64,000 bases of DNA from Aureimonas sp. OT7 (GCF_014844055.1 NZ_CP062167.1:2123501-2187500), one strand, 5' to 3'; numbered from the stretch's first letter, positions 9,978 through 20,248 are shown. Made by a program: numbers and translations. The notes: generated by a model from the letters alone, not told the origin.

Positions 9978-11182
9978 TCAGGCCGTTTTCGGGAGTTGTG
10001 TGCTCGGCAGGAAGGCCGCAAGGACGCCGATGATCGGTAGAAAGGCGCAGGCCTGGAATACGAAAGCGATGCTGGTGTAGTCGGCCAGAACGCCAAGGAG
10101 TGCTGCTCCAATGCCACCGATACCGAAGATGAACCCGAATAAGAGCCCGGACACCATGCCGACCCTTCCTGGCATAAGCTCCTGTCCATAGACCACGATG
10201 GCTGGGAAGGCGGACGACATGACGAAGCCGATTACAACCGAAAGAACCGCCGTTAGCGTCAGACCGGCGTATGGAAGCAGCAGGGTGAACGGCAATACGC
10301 CGAGGATCGATACCCAAATCACGACCTTGCGTCCCAGCCTGTTGCCGATCGGCCCACCCGCCACCGTTCCTGCCGCGACCGCCGCGAAGAAAACGAACTG
10401 GTAGACCTGTGCGATCTGGGTCGAGAGTGCGAAACGCTCCATCATGAAGAAGATATAATAGCTCGTGAACGACGCGAGATAGACGTACTTCGAAAACAGG
10501 AGCGCGATCAAGATCGTCATCGCCGTCGAGACCTGGCGACGGGAGAGAATGGGATGCCCTGCCGGAGCCGTGCCGGACGGTTTCTTCGCGTGGCCGTTCT
10601 GTTCGTACCAACGCCCGAGTGCCGTCAGGATCAGGATGCCTGTCAACGCTGCCACGGCAAACCAGGCCGGGCCAGTCTGTCCTCGCGGCAGCACGAAAAG
10701 GCGGCGGCGAGCGGCCCGAGCGCGGAGCCGAAATTGCCACCGACCTGGAAGATGGACTGCGCCAGGCCGTGCCGTCCCCCGGATGCCAGGCGGGCAATGC
10801 GCGAGGCCTCGGGATGGAAGATCGCCGAGCCGAGGCCAAGGAGAATCCCGCCGATGAGAAGTATGGTGAAGTTCGGGGCGTAGGCCAGCGTCAGCAGTCC
10901 GGCCAGGGACGACGCCATGCCGACAGGGAGCGAGTACGGAAGGGGATGGCGATCGGTATAGTGACCAATGAACGGCTGAAACAACGAGGCAGTGATCTGG
11001 TAGACGAAGGTCAGTAGCCCGACCTGGGTAAATGACAGGCCGAACTCGTCCTGGAAGATCGGATAGGTCGCCGGCAAAAGTGCCTGCATCAGGTCATTCA
11101 GAAGGTGGCAGAGGCTGGCTGCACCGAGAGCGGAGACAACATCCGTTGTCGGTGCCGTGGTGATCGTCGTGGTCTGACTCAT
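9978..11182 (-). pseudogene. Frameshifted MFS transporter, fosmidomycin-resistance (Fsr) type
   Basis: Two overlapping minus-strand frames together make one roughly 400-residue MFS exporter. The N-terminal part (10643-11182) begins MSQTTTITTAPTTDVV and contains CHLLNDLMQALLPATYPIF and GSAIFHPEASRIARLASGG, typical of Fsr-like proteins. The C-terminal part (about 9978-10690) resumes with LPRGQTGPAWFAVAALTG and carries the last seven or so membrane segments. The frame changes at a short homopolymer (AAAA, + strand 10696-10699), where adding one base would restore continuity. Either the gene is recently broken or there is an assembly error. It is divergent from an AraC regulator and is followed by ogt. 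Confidence 0.82.
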
Positions 11183-11307
11183 TGTCCCGAGCCCTGTGAT
11201 CCTGATCTTGGACGCAAGGAGTTGCGCACCCGAAAGGCCATAGATAGAAAATTCCGGAGTTGGCCCGCCACTCGATACGAGCCTATCGGCTTGGTGAGTG
11301 GGCCAGG

Positions 11308-12099
11308 ATGCGCGAAATCCACATCGACACTATCGACATCACGCCACGGTCGATCGTAGCCATCGCCAAACGCTACCCGTCGGGGCATTACATCGAACCG
11401 TACGAACACCGACGTGGCCAGTTCATGACCGCAGGCCGTGGCGGTATCCTGCTGACCACGCCGGAGGGCGCATGGCTGATGCCGCCTGAGCGCGGGATGT
11501 GGATTCCCCCTGGCACCGTGCACAACGTCCGCATGATCGGGATCGTCGAGATGCACAGCCTTTACATCGACGCGAATGCCGCGCCCGACATGCCCGGGAC
11601 ATGCCAGGTGGTCGGACTGTCATCGTTCATGCGGACGTTGATGATGGAAGCGGTCGACTGCCCGCTGGGATACGACCTTGAGGGCCGCGACGGTGCGTTG
11701 ATGGAATTGATCCTACACGAGGTCAGGTGCATGCCGGCGCTGCCCCTGTCTCTGCCGTATCCAAGCCACGAGGCCCTTGCGACACGCTGTCAGGCATTCA
11801 TCTCCGAGCCGTCGATCAGCGAGACGATCGATGACTGGTGCGCCGAGCTTGCCATGAGCCGCCGTACGTTTACGCGTCTCTTTCGGGCGCAGACAGGACT
11901 AAGCTTTGCCGCCTGGCGTCAGCAGGCCTGCCTCATGTCCGCGATGACGAAGCTGGTTGCCGGAGCGTCGGTGACGTCCGTGGCAGGAGAACTCGGTTAC
12001 GACAACCCGGCCGCCTTCACGACCATGTTCAAGCGGGCGTTCGGCGCACCCCCCTTGGCCTACCTCCGCGTCCGTGCGTCGGCGCGCCAGGCAGCATGA
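11308..12099 (+). CDS. AraC family transcriptional regulator with cupin domain
   Basis: Regulator of 263 residues from the ATG at 11308 (an upstream TTG at 11260 would add 16). The N-terminal half is a cupin-like sensor (HYIEPYEHRRGQFMTAG, then MWIPPGTVHNVRM), as in AraC regulators that control adjacent MFS pumps. The C-terminal half has two helix-turn-helix motifs: AELAMSRRTFTRLFRAQTG and VAGELGYDNPAAFTTMFKRA. It is divergent from the Fsr-like transporter and ogt, its probable targets. The inducer is unknown. Confidence 0.9.
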   Translation: MREIHIDTIDITPRSIVAIAKRYPSGHYIEPYEHRRGQFMTAGRGGILLTTPEGAWLMPPERGMWIPPGTVHNVRMIGIVEMHSLYIDANAAPDMPGTCQVVGLSSFMRTLMMEAVDCPLGYDLEGRDGALMELILHEVRCMPALPLSLPYPSHEALATRCQAFISEPSISETIDDWCAELAMSRRTFTRLFRAQTGLSFAAWRQQACLMSAMTKLVAGASVTSVAGELGYDNPAAFTTMFKRAFGAPPLAYLRVRASARQAA

Positions 12100-12858
12100 G
12101 CATCGTCCGCGCGGCCGTTACCGACCCTGCAACGGGCGACCAGTTCGCCGACCCTTGCCGCCGCATGAATTGCGGCATCGCTGACCCGGTCGAGGTTGGC
12201 CACGAGGCGTCCGGTGGGTCCGGCCAGCTTGATCGCGGCAAAAGGCGTCCCCGTCGCATTCGGGACGGCAACGGCAACACAGGCGACACCGTCGATCTCG
12301 TGCGAGTTGTGTAACACGTAGCCATCCTTGCGAGCATCGCTGACACTTGCCTGAAGAGCGTGTGCCTCACGCGCAGTCAGCCGTGCAGCTTCGATTTAGC
12401 GGGCGATGACCGCAGGCACGCTTGCCATGAGAATCGCAATGCCGCACGCGTCCTCCTCAAGGCGCGGCGTTGCACCAATCGCCGGGTCGCAAACGATCTG
12501 TTGCCCGGGGAGGCATTTGCGGAGGAAGCGGATGTTGTGACCGTCGACGGCGGCTAGGATACCGGTCTCTCCGGCGGAGTGTACCGCCTCTTCGAGGATC
12601 GGCGTTGCGAACACCTTGAGCGCGCCATGTCTTCCTGCCTGGATCGCGTGGTACCCCGGCAAGTGAATCAGGCTGTAGCTTCCGTCCCCACCCTTCTGCA
12701 GGTAACCGCGATCGAACCCGGAGCATGAGAAGCGCACTGGACTTCGGCATGTTCAGGGCCCTGGCCACGTCAGACAGGTGAGCGGCATCGGAGACCGTTC
12801 CGAACCATTCGAGCATGTCCAGCACGCGATTGACGCCAGGGCGAGTCCGCGAGGGAAG
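12060..12858 (-). pseudogene. Degraded IclR family regulator
   Basis: Pieces of an IclR-type repressor are readable across three blocks. The N-terminal winged helix (VLDMLEWFGTVSDAAHLSD then ARALNMPKSS) lies near 12825-12725. A frameshift near 12725 leads to FDRGYLQKGGDGSYSLIHL and the start of the ligand domain. An in-frame TAA at 12396-12398 stops this, after which the same frame continues with NSHEIDGVACVAVAV and RVSDAAIHAAARVGEL. No start codon is found before the first block, whose upstream end abuts the next gene. One frameshift, one nonsense codon and a lost 5' end make function unlikely. Its end overlaps the 3' end of the convergent AraC gene. Confidence 0.85.
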
Positions 12859-12859
12859 C

Positions 12860-13186
12860 CTATGAGATGCGCTTTCGCAGGAGCATCAAAGTCACGTAGC
12901 CAATGAACCACCAGAACGCGATCCCGCAAAGAAAACTGATCGCAATGAAGTAAGCCGGACCTTGATCTCCATCCATTGATCCAAATGCATGGAAGGCCAC
13001 CGCAAACGGGTAGATCACAAACGAGACCGCCGTGCCTAGCAGTCCGCCCGGAATAACCAAGGCCATCAGAAATCCGGGACTTATGACGAAGTCACTGTTG
13101 GCTATCGTTAGGATAAGCGCCGGGACCATCAAAGCTAGCAACGCGCAAAATATGCGGCTCTGCACCAGTTGATTAATCGCCTGCAT
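12860..13186 (-). CDS. Hypothetical small membrane protein
   Basis: A 108-residue protein with about four hydrophobic segments (for example IFCALLALMVPALILTIA and FIAISFLCGIAFWWFIGYV) and a basic C-terminus. I recognise no family. It sits between a degraded IclR gene and a phage remnant, and its base composition is somewhat less GC-rich than its neighbours, as expected for an accessory or acquired gene. The start MQAINQL has no strong ribosome-binding site. Confidence 0.5.
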   Translation of the reverse strand: MQAINQLVQSRIFCALLALMVPALILTIANSDFVISPGFLMALVIPGGLLGTAVSFVIYPFAVAFHAFGSMDGDQGPAYFIAISFLCGIAFWWFIGYVTLMLLRKRIS

Positions 13187-13276
13187 CGGCTTGTCTCTAT
13201 ATCGCGTCGTAAAATCCGCACCGTATCATGACAGGGGATAATCAAATCTCCAAATGCTGTGGCTATTCGCGTCCAT

Positions 13277-13519
13277 TTAAAACCGTGCGTAGCGCCCGAC
13301 CGGCAGGGCGCTGGTCCGAAGCTCCTGCTGCACAATCGCCCGGATGGAGTTTTCGGCAGCTTTCGCAGTCTGGCGCGTGAGGTCGGCATTCTGTTCCTGA
13401 GTGCCGCCATTGGCGCTAACGTTGATGACAGGCGCAATCGTGATGCTCTGCCCGGCGCTCGCCGACGCACCTGCGTTCCCGATATGGACGTAGATCGGCA
13501 GGGATACCCTTGCGGGCAA
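13277..13519 (-). pseudogene. Phage tail tape-measure protein, C-terminal remnant
   Basis: About 80 codons whose middle resembles the C-terminal end of phage tail tape-measure proteins: SITIAPVINVSANGGTQEQN followed by an amphipathic stretch with AENSIRAIVQQELRT. The start (a TTG at 13519) is arbitrary and the usual final residues are replaced, so only a fragment remains. No other tail gene is next to it. It lies about 130 bases from the 3' end of tRNA-Val, a typical prophage integration site. Confidence 0.55.
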
Positions 13520-13651
13520 CGTAGCTATTGCCCTTCGTGTGAAGGTGTCGTGGGTTCGCGGACTTCGCCATGCGCACTAGACCATTTTGGACCGATCTTG
13601 GGACCGGAAGCCCTTATGCGCAGGAAGTTTCAACGATTTCAAGGGGATAGA

Positions 13652-13727
13652 TGGTGGGCGATGAGAGACTCGAACTCCCGACATCCTCGGTGTAAACGAG
13701 GCGCTCTACCAACTGAGCTAATCGCCC
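13652..13727 (-). tRNA. tRNA-Val (anticodon TAC)
   Basis: On the minus strand the cloverleaf reads from GGGCGAT, through TAGCTCAGTTGGTAGAGC, an anticodon stem CCTCG/CGAGG with loop TTTACAC, and GTTCGAGTC, to ATCGCCC-A-CCA. The CCA end is encoded. Length is 76 nt. Confidence 0.96.
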
Positions 13728-14001
13728 GCGCGCCTTGAAGGGCCGCGTCTGGAGCGATTGCCTACCGGTTCGTCCGCTGATTTGCAAGCCGATCTTTTCA
13801 GCTTGTCGGAAGGGCCATGACGATTCGGTCGGCCGCTTCGATTCGTCGATCGGGGCCGAAGGGGCGACCCGTCTTAAGTCATTGAAATGGCGTCTTCGGC
13901 CGAAGAAAGTTTCGAACGGTTCGCGATCCGCTTGACAGGGGGGCAGGGGTCCCTTAAACGACCGCTCACGCCGCCGACGCAAGCAGTCGTCGGCGCCAAG
14001 C

Positions 14002-14078
14002 GCGGGTGTAGCTCAGTCGGTTAGAGTGCCGGCCTGTCACGCCGGAGGTCGCGGGTTCGAGCCCCGTCACTCGCGCCA
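14002..14078 (+). tRNA. tRNA-Asp (anticodon GTC)
   Basis: GCGGGTG acceptor strand, TAGCTCAGTCGGTTAGAG D-arm, anticodon stem CCGGC/GCCGG with loop CTGTCAC, GGTTCGAGCC T-arm and CACTCGC-G-CCA at the 3' end. The CCA is encoded; length 77 nt. Confidence 0.96.
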
Positions 14079-14192
14079 TTTTCTCTTCCAGAATCCTCCT
14101 TCTACTCCGTCTTCTTCACCGCGATGCGTTGCGGAACGAAGCCTCTTCTCCGGCTTCCGCGCATCGATCCAAAAGCTTGATGACTCTGTCAC

Positions 14193-14221
14193 TTGCGTCA
14201 AGTTTAGGAAGGGTCTAATCG
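14193..14221 (+). promoter_or_regulatory. Possible promoter of the nuo operon
   Basis: TTGCGT (14193-14198), 17 bases, TAATCG (14216-14221) is a weak sigma-70-like pair in the 284-base gap between tRNA-Asp and nuoA. The -35 half overlaps a small inverted repeat, ACTTG-CGT-CAAGT (14191-14203), which could be an operator. Neither is strong. Confidence 0.25.
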
Positions 14222-14362
14222 TCCGCCATCGCGCTGCGGTGCGGGATCGACCAGGCGGTTGAACCGGCATCGCATCCGCATATGTCAGACGTCAGCGTCG
14301 AAATGCTTGTGTCGTAATGAGCCTTGCGCTCCCTACGGTCGCGGTTCGGAAGGTTGATCCCG

Positions 14363-14728
14363 TTGAACGAACTTCTCGCCTCTTATCTGCCGATCGTCAT
14401 CTTCGTGGGCGTGGCGCTGCTGATCGGGCTCGCCCTGCTGGTGTCGCCGTTCCTGCTGGCGTTTAAGGCGCCGGACGACGAGAAGCTGTCCGCCTACGAA
14501 TGCGGTTTCAACGCTTTCGACGACTCGCGCATGAAGTTCGACGTGCGCTTCTATCTGGTCTCGATCCTGTTCATCATCTTCGACCTGGAAGTGGCTTTCC
14601 TGTTCCCGTGGGCGGCCACGTTCGGCGACCTCGGATGGGCCGGGTTCTGGTCCATGATGGTATTCCTCGGCGTGCTGACCGTCGGCTTTGTCTATGAATG
14701 GAAGAAAGGCGCCCTCGAATGGGATTGA
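14363..14728 (+). CDS. nuoA: NADH-quinone oxidoreductase subunit A
   Basis: Small membrane subunit of respiratory complex I near the quinone site. I start at the TTG at 14363, because GGAAGG lies nine bases upstream and the protein is then 121 residues beginning [19 protein letters not shown], the usual form; the longer open frame from 14324 adds an unconserved basic leader. The motifs [19 protein letters not shown] and [15 protein letters not shown] are diagnostic. Three membrane helices are apparent. First gene of the nuo operon; its last ten bases overlap nuoB. Confidence 0.96.
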   Translation: MNELLASYLPIVIFVGVALLIGLALLVSPFLLAFKAPDDEKLSAYECGFNAFDDSRMKFDVRFYLVSILFIIFDLEVAFLFPWAATFGDLGWAGFWSMMVFLGVLTVGFVYEWKKGALEWD

Positions 14729-15276
14729 ACGACAGTTCCTCCGGCCTTCTCGAGCGGTCCAACCTGACCGTCGCCCCGGCGTCCGATCCCTTCGTGACGG
14801 ACGTCAATAACGAGCTTGCGGACAAGGGCTTCCTGGTCACCTCGACCGAAGACCTGATCCAGTGGGCGCGAACCGGGTCCCTGATGTGGATGACGTTCGG
14901 CCTGGCCTGCTGCGCGGTCGAGATGATGCAGATGTCGATGCCGCGCTACGACGCCGAGCGTTTCGGCTTTGCGCCGCGCGCCAGTCCGCGCCAGTCGGAC
15001 GTGATGATCGTGGCCGGCACGCTGACCAACAAGATGGCCCCGGCGCTGCGCAAGGTCTATGATCAGATGCCCGAGCCGCGCTACGTCATCTCGATGGGAT
15101 CCTGCGCCAACGGCGGCGGGTACTATCACTATTCCTACTCGGTCGTCCGTGGCTGCGACCGGGTGGTGCCGGTGGATATCTACGTGCCCGGCTGCCCGCC
15201 GACGGCCGAGGCCCTTCTGTATGGCGTTTTGCTGCTGCAGAAGAAGATCCGCCGTACCGGCACGATCGAGCGCTGA
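14719..15276 (+). CDS. nuoB: NADH-quinone oxidoreductase subunit B
   Basis: Complex I subunit that holds the terminal [4Fe-4S] cluster N2 and passes electrons to quinone. It is 185 residues from the ATG at 14719, which overlaps the nuoA end. Cluster ligands are Cys64 and Cys65 (LACCAVEMM), Cys129 (MGSCANGGG) and Cys159 (VPGCPP). An earlier in-frame ATG at 14698 exists but would overlap nuoA by 31 bases. Confidence 0.97.
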   Translation: MGLNDSSSGLLERSNLTVAPASDPFVTDVNNELADKGFLVTSTEDLIQWARTGSLMWMTFGLACCAVEMMQMSMPRYDAERFGFAPRASPRQSDVMIVAGTLTNKMAPALRKVYDQMPEPRYVISMGSCANGGGYYHYSYSVVRGCDRVVPVDIYVPGCPPTAEALLYGVLLLQKKIRRTGTIER

Positions 15277-15288
15277 GGGTCTGGACCG

Positions 15289-15879
15289 ATGGAAGAACTG
15301 GCCCAATATCTGGCGGAATCGCAGATCGGTGACAGGATCATCGAAAGCAGGGTCGCCTTCGGAGAGCTGACGTTGCGGGTCGGCGCCGCCGACATCGTTC
15401 CCGTGCTGACCTTCCTGCGCGACGATCCGTCCTGCTTGTTCAAGAACTTCACCGATATCTGCGGCGTCGATTACCCGCAGCGCGCGGAGCGATTCGAGGT
15501 CGTCTATCACCTCCTGTCCCCGCGGCATAACCAGCGTATCCGCGTCAAGCTGCGTGTCGAGGAAGATGAATCCGTCCCCTCCGCTACCGGTGTGTTCCCC
15601 GGTGCCGACTGGTACGAGCGCGAAGCCTTCGACATGTACGGCATCCTGTTCGCGGGCCATCCGGACCTGCGCCGCCTGTTGACGGACTACGGGTTCGAGG
15701 GGCATCCGCTGCGCAAGGATTTCCCGCTGACCGGCTTCGTCGAGGTGCATTACGACGAAGAGTTGAAACGCGTGGTCTACGAGCCGGTGGAGTTGCGCCA
15801 GGAATTCCGCAATTTCGACTTCCTGTCCCCCTGGGAGGGGCCGGAATACGTGCTTCCCGGCGACGAGAAGGCGAACTGA
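15289..15879 (+). CDS. nuoC: NADH-quinone oxidoreductase subunit C
   Basis: Hydrophilic 30-kDa subunit of complex I, 196 residues, in the connecting module with NuoB and NuoD. The family signature is seen as [20 protein letters not shown] and [18 protein letters not shown]. It is not fused to NuoD here, as usual for alphaproteobacteria. The next gene begins one base after its stop but is not nuoD (see GFA family entry). Confidence 0.97.
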   Translation: MEELAQYLAESQIGDRIIESRVAFGELTLRVGAADIVPVLTFLRDDPSCLFKNFTDICGVDYPQRAERFEVVYHLLSPRHNQRIRVKLRVEEDESVPSATGVFPGADWYEREAFDMYGILFAGHPDLRRLLTDYGFEGHPLRKDFPLTGFVEVHYDEELKRVVYEPVELRQEFRNFDFLSPWEGPEYVLPGDEKAN

Positions 15880-15880
15880 G

Positions 15881-16324
15881 ATGGACGAGACTGCCTCCAG
15901 CCCTGTCCAGCTGACCGGCGGCTGCCTGTGCGGCGCGGTGCGCTTTTCCGCGACGCCGCGCAAGCCCGAGATGGATGCTTGCCATTGCAGCATGTGCCGG
16001 AAGTGGACGGGCGGCATGTTCATGGCCGTTCCATGCGGCAGCAGCGTCTCGGTGGCGGACGAGTCGTCGCTCAAGGCATTCGCGTCTTCGGAGTGGGGCG
16101 AGCGCGTCTTCTGCTCGGATTGCGGCACGAGCCTGTTCTGGCGCCTGCGCGACGGGGGCGAGACGATGGTATCGATGCATGCCTTCGACGACATCACCTC
16201 GTTCCACTTCGCGGAAGAGATCTTCATCGACGAGAAGCCGGCGCTCTACGACTTCCGCAACGATACGCGCAAACTCACCGGGGCCGAAGTGATGGCCGCC
16301 TTCGCGGCGGGTCAGGGATCGTAA
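15881..16324 (+). CDS. GFA/CENP-V family zinc-binding protein inside the nuo operon
   Basis: A 147-residue protein of the glutathione-dependent formaldehyde-activating enzyme (GFA/CENP-V/DUF636) fold. The zinc-ligand cysteines are visible: [21 protein letters not shown] and [11 protein letters not shown]. Family members are often annotated as S-(hydroxymethyl)glutathione synthases, but few have a proven activity, so function is not assigned. The gene starts one base after the nuoC stop and ends one base before the nuoD start, so it must be co-transcribed and probably translationally coupled with complex I. It is not a complex I subunit in any organism I know; the insertion could be chance or reflect a link with redox stress. 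Confidence 0.9.
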   Translation: MDETASSPVQLTGGCLCGAVRFSATPRKPEMDACHCSMCRKWTGGMFMAVPCGSSVSVADESSLKAFASSEWGERVFCSDCGTSLFWRLRDGGETMVSMHAFDDITSFHFAEEIFIDEKPALYDFRNDTRKLTGAEVMAAFAAGQGS

Positions 16325-16325
16325 C

Positions 16326-17516
16326 ATGGCTGAGATCGACGTCAGAAACTTCAATATCAACTTCGGGCCGCAGCATCCCGCCGCGCACGGCGTGCTGCGC
16401 CTCGTGCTGGAGCTCGACGGTGAAGTCGTCGAGCGGGTCGATCCGCATATCGGCCTGCTGCATCGCGGCACCGAAAAGCTGATCGAAGCGAAGACATACC
16501 TGCAGGCGATCCCCTATTTCGACCGGCTCGACTATGTCGCGCCTATGAACCAGGAACATGCCTTCTGCCTCGCCGTGGAGCGGCTGGCGGGCGTCGCGGT
16601 GCCGACGCGCGGACAGTTGATCCGCGTCCTCTACAGCGAGATCGGGCGCATCCTCTCGCATCTTCTCAACGTGACCACCCAGGCCATGGACGTCGGCGCG
16701 CTGACGCCGCCGCTCTGGGGCTTCGAGGAGCGCGAGAAGCTGATGGTCTTCTATGAGAGGGCCTGCGGCGCGCGGCTCCATGCGGCCTATTTCAGGCCGG
16801 GCGGCGTCCATCAGGACATTCCGCCCGAACTGGTGGACGACATCGGCGCATGGTGCGACCCGTTCCTCAAGCGCGTCGACGACATCGACGAACTCTTGAC
16901 CGGCAACCGCATCTTCAAGCAGCGCAATGTCGACATCGGCGTGGTCGATCTGGACGATGCGTGGGCGTTGGGTTTTTCGGGCGTCATGGTGCGCGGCTCG
17001 GGCGCGGCGTGGGATCTGCGCAAGAGCCAGCCCTACGAATGCTACGACGAGATGGATTTCGACATACCCATCGGCAAGAACGGTGATTGCTACGACCGCT
17101 ATCTCATCCGCATGGAAGAGATGCGCCAGTCCACCTACATCATGAAGCAATGCGTCGAGCGCCTCGCCGGCCGCGACCGGGTCGGGCCGGTATCGGCGGT
17201 GGACGGCAAGCTGGTGCCACCCAAGCGCGGCGAGATGAAGCGTTCGATGGAAGCGCTCATCCATCACTTCAAGCTCTATACCGAGGGCTTCCACGTACCC
17301 GAAGGCGAGGTCTTCGCGGCCGTCGAGGCGCCCAAGGGCGAGTTCGGGGTCTATCTCGTGGCGGACGGAACCAACAAGCCCTATCGCTGCAAGATCAAGG
17401 CCCCCGGCTTCTCGCACCTTCAGGCGATGGATTTCCTGTGCCGCAAGCACATGCTGGCCGACGTGTCGGCCATTCTCGGCTCATGCGATATCGTCTTCGG
17501 CGAGGTCGATCGCTGA
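16326..17516 (+). CDS. nuoD: NADH-quinone oxidoreductase subunit D
   Basis: 49-kDa subunit of complex I, 396 residues, related to the large subunit of NiFe hydrogenases and forming the quinone-binding cavity with NuoB. It has [19 protein letters not shown] near the N-terminus, [14 protein letters not shown], and the [11 protein letters not shown] motif; the C-terminus ends in [14 protein letters not shown] as in the family. A 143-base gap follows before nuoE. Confidence 0.98.
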   Translation: MAEIDVRNFNINFGPQHPAAHGVLRLVLELDGEVVERVDPHIGLLHRGTEKLIEAKTYLQAIPYFDRLDYVAPMNQEHAFCLAVERLAGVAVPTRGQLIRVLYSEIGRILSHLLNVTTQAMDVGALTPPLWGFEEREKLMVFYERACGARLHAAYFRPGGVHQDIPPELVDDIGAWCDPFLKRVDDIDELLTGNRIFKQRNVDIGVVDLDDAWALGFSGVMVRGSGAAWDLRKSQPYECYDEMDFDIPIGKNGDCYDRYLIRMEEMRQSTYIMKQCVERLAGRDRVGPVSAVDGKLVPPKRGEMKRSMEALIHHFKLYTEGFHVPEGEVFAAVEAPKGEFGVYLVADGTNKPYRCKIKAPGFSHLQAMDFLCRKHMLADVSAILGSCDIVFGEVDR

Positions 17517-17659
17517 GAGGTTCGCCGACCGCCGCGCGGTCTGCGCGACGGCCTGTTTTCATACCCGGCCATGCGGTTGCGACCGCTGGTATTTTGCGCG
17601 TTCTATGATAGAACGCGCCGCAACATGGAACGTTGTAACCGTTCTGAAGTAGAGGTCCG

Positions 17660-18856
17660 ATGTCCGTCAGGCGTCTCGCGGAAGATTCCGTCCAACCCCA
17701 GAGTTTCTCCTTCTCCGCCGAGAACGAGGGCTGGGCGGAAAAGACGATCCGCAAGTATCCCGAAGGCCGGCAGCAGTCGGCGGTGATCCCGCTGCTGATG
17801 CGCGCGCAGGAGCAGGAAGGCTGGGTCACCAAGGCCGCGATCGAGCATGTCGCCGGCAGGCTGTCGATGCCGTTGATCCGGGTTCTCGAGGTGGCGACCT
17901 TCTATACCCAGTTCCAGCTGGCGCCCGTCGGCACGCGGGCCCATATCCAGGTCTGTGGCACCACGCCCTGCATGCTGCGCGGGGCCGACGCACTGATGGA
18001 TGTCTGCAAGCGCCGCATCCATCCCGACCAGTTCCAGGCCAACGCCGACGGCACCCTGTCCTGGGAAGAAGTCGAGTGCCTGGGCGCCTGCGTCAACGCT
18101 CCGATGGTCATGATCTTCAAGGATACCTACGAAGACCTGACGCCCGAGCGGCTGGAAGAGATCATCGACGCCTTCGCGGCCGGCGAGGGGGCTTCGGTTC
18201 CGGTCGGCCCGCAGATCGACAGGCATCTTTCTGCCCCGATCGGCGGCGCGACGACGTTGAACAGCTTCGACGACGATGCCGATATCGGCGACGCGCAGCC
18301 GTCCGGCCCGGCCTCCGGTTCGGCGGCGACGGGCGAGGGGGCAAGCGTTGCCCCGTCCGAGGCGGCGCGTGTCGACACCCATGCAGAAGAGACGGACCCG
18401 ACCATCAAGGGCCCGGCGCCGGATGCGGCAAAGACCAGCCCCGCTGCCGAAGAGGCCGCGAGCGCCGATCCGGCAACCAATGGCGGGGGCGGCACGACGG
18501 GCGGCACCCGGCAGGGCGAAACCGGTGCCGCCCGCAAGGAAGCCGACGCGGGCAAGGCTGCCGTCGACGGCGGCGATGCCCCGGCGACCGTCGGTGCGGC
18601 CGAGGGGCCGGGTGCGCCGGCCGGCCTACTGGCCGACGTGCCGGTGGATGCCGACGACCTGAAGGTGTTGAATGGCGTCGGGCCGAAGATCGAGGCGGCG
18701 CTGAACGAGATCGGCGTGTATCGTCTGGGCCAGGTCGCCGGCTGGACGGAAGGCGAGCTTGCCTGGGTCGACAAACGGCTGGGGCTTGGCGGGCGTGCCG
18801 TCCGCGGCGGCTGGGTCGAGCAGGCCCGCGCGCGGCTGACCGAGAAGGGTGAGTGA
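17660..18856 (+). CDS. nuoE: NADH-quinone oxidoreductase subunit E with long C-terminal extension
   Basis: The first 170 or so residues are the 24-kDa subunit of the NADH-dehydrogenase module, with the N1a [2Fe-2S] ligands Cys99, Cys104, Cys140 and Cys144 ([22 protein letters not shown]). Beyond the normal end it continues for about 200 residues: a low-complexity Ala/Gly/Pro/Glu linker (about 200-325) and then a compact C-terminal domain (about 330-398) with [19 protein letters not shown], a helix-hairpin-helix-like motif. Such extensions are known in rhizobial NuoE; their role is unknown. Total length is 398 against about 165-170 for the enteric protein. Confidence 0.95.
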   Translation: MSVRRLAEDSVQPQSFSFSAENEGWAEKTIRKYPEGRQQSAVIPLLMRAQEQEGWVTKAAIEHVAGRLSMPLIRVLEVATFYTQFQLAPVGTRAHIQVCGTTPCMLRGADALMDVCKRRIHPDQFQANADGTLSWEEVECLGACVNAPMVMIFKDTYEDLTPERLEEIIDAFAAGEGASVPVGPQIDRHLSAPIGGATTLNSFDDDADIGDAQPSGPASGSAATGEGASVAPSEAARVDTHAEETDPTIKGPAPDAAKTSPAAEEAASADPATNGGGGTTGGTRQGETGAARKEADAGKAAVDGGDAPATVGAAEGPGAPAGLLADVPVDADDLKVLNGVGPKIEAALNEIGVYRLGQVAGWTEGELAWVDKRLGLGGRAVRGGWVEQARARLTEKGE

Positions 18857-18866
18857 GGGCTGAACG

Positions 18867-20174
18867 ATGCTGCAGGATCAGGACCGGATCTTCACCAATA
18901 TCTACGGCTTGCGCGACAAGAGCCTGAAAGGCGCCATGGCGCGCGGGCACTTCGACGGCACCAAGGACATCATCGACAAGGGTCGGGACTGGATCATCAA
19001 CGAAATGAAGGCCTCCGGCCTTCGCGGCCGAGGCGGCGCCGGCTTCCCCACCGGGTTGAAATGGTCGTTCATGCCCAAAGAAGTGGGCGAGCGCCCGCAT
19101 TACCTGGTCATCAATGCCGATGAGTCGGAGCCGGGAACCTGCAAGGATCGCGAGATCATGCGGAACGATCCGTTCACGCTGATCGAGGGATGCGTCATCG
19201 CCGGTTTCGCGATGGGCGCCCACAAGGCCTTCATCTATGTGCGCGGCGAATATATCCGCGAGCGCGAGGCGCTGCAGCTTGCAATCGACGAGTGCTATGA
19301 TGCCGGGCTCCTGGGCCTTGGCAACAAGTGCGGCTGGGACTTCGACATCGTCGTCCATCATGGCGCCGGCGCCTATATCTGCGGCGAGGAGACCGCTCTC
19401 CTGGAGAGTCTCGAGGGCAAGAAGGGCCAGCCGCGGCTGAAGCCGCCTTTCCCCGCCAATATGGGCCTGTACGGCTGCCCGACGACCGTCAACAACGTCG
19501 AATCCGTCGCGGTCGCCCCCACGATCCTGCGGCGCGGGGGCGCCTGGTTCGCCGGCATCGGCCGTCCGAACAATGTCGGCACCAAGCTGTTCATGGTGTC
19601 GGGCCATGTCGAGCGCCCGTGCACGGTGGAAGAGGCGATGGGGATCACCTTCCGCGAGCTCATCGAAAAGCATGCGGGCGGCGTCCGCGGCGGCTGGGAC
19701 AATCTTCTGGCGGTCATTCCGGGCGGTGCGTCCTGTCCGGTCGTCAAGGCCGAGGACATCATCGACTGCCCGATGGATTTCGATGGATTGCGCGGTGTCA
19801 AATCCTCGTTCGGTACGGCCGCGGTCATCGTGATGGATCGCAGCACCGATATCGTGCGGGCCATTGCGCGGCTGTCCTATTTCTTCAAGCATGAAAGCTG
19901 TGGCCAGTGCACGCCGTGCCGCGAGGGCACTGGCTGGATGTGGCGGCTGATGGAGCGGATGGTGGTGGGTAACGCGCAGAAGCGCGAGATCGACATGCTG
20001 CTCGACATCACCAAGCAGGTGGAGGGCCACACGATTTGCGCCCTCGGCGACGCGGCGGCATGGCCCATCCAGGGGCTGATCCGCAATTTCCGTCCGGAAA
20101 TCGAGCGGCGTATCGACGAATTCACCCGTAATGCCGAAAGGGGTCCGAGCCCGATCCTTGAAGCGGCTGAGTAG
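18867..20174 (+). CDS. nuoF: NADH-quinone oxidoreductase subunit F
   Basis: 51-kDa NADH- and FMN-binding subunit, 435 residues, where NADH is oxidised. The NAD-binding glycine-rich loop is [16 protein letters not shown] (51-66), the FMN-binding region includes [19 protein letters not shown], and the N3 [4Fe-4S] ligands are in [15 protein letters not shown] with a fourth cysteine in [13 protein letters not shown]. It follows nuoE by 10 bases. Confidence 0.98.
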   Translation: MLQDQDRIFTNIYGLRDKSLKGAMARGHFDGTKDIIDKGRDWIINEMKASGLRGRGGAGFPTGLKWSFMPKEVGERPHYLVINADESEPGTCKDREIMRNDPFTLIEGCVIAGFAMGAHKAFIYVRGEYIREREALQLAIDECYDAGLLGLGNKCGWDFDIVVHHGAGAYICGEETALLESLEGKKGQPRLKPPFPANMGLYGCPTTVNNVESVAVAPTILRRGGAWFAGIGRPNNVGTKLFMVSGHVERPCTVEEAMGITFRELIEKHAGGVRGGWDNLLAVIPGGASCPVVKAEDIIDCPMDFDGLRGVKSSFGTAAVIVMDRSTDIVRAIARLSYFFKHESCGQCTPCREGTGWMWRLMERMVVGNAQKREIDMLLDITKQVEGHTICALGDAAAWPIQGLIRNFRPEIERRIDEFTRNAERGPSPILEAAE

Positions 20175-20248
20175 CATGGCGTTTGGGGGCGGCGATCGCG
20201 CGGCCCCGTCGGATTGCCGGCAACGGCTCGGGACTTGAGAAGAAGCAG

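Noticed and set aside
10690..10700. Programmed frameshift in the Fsr-like gene
   Set aside because: The A/T run is only four bases long and lacks a slippery heptamer or a clear downstream structure; a plain indel or sequencing error is simpler.
13520..13651. Attachment-site duplication of the tRNA-Val 3' end
   Set aside because: I looked for a second copy of the tRNA 3' sequence within 7.4-13.6 kb and did not find one by eye, so no att pair can be claimed.
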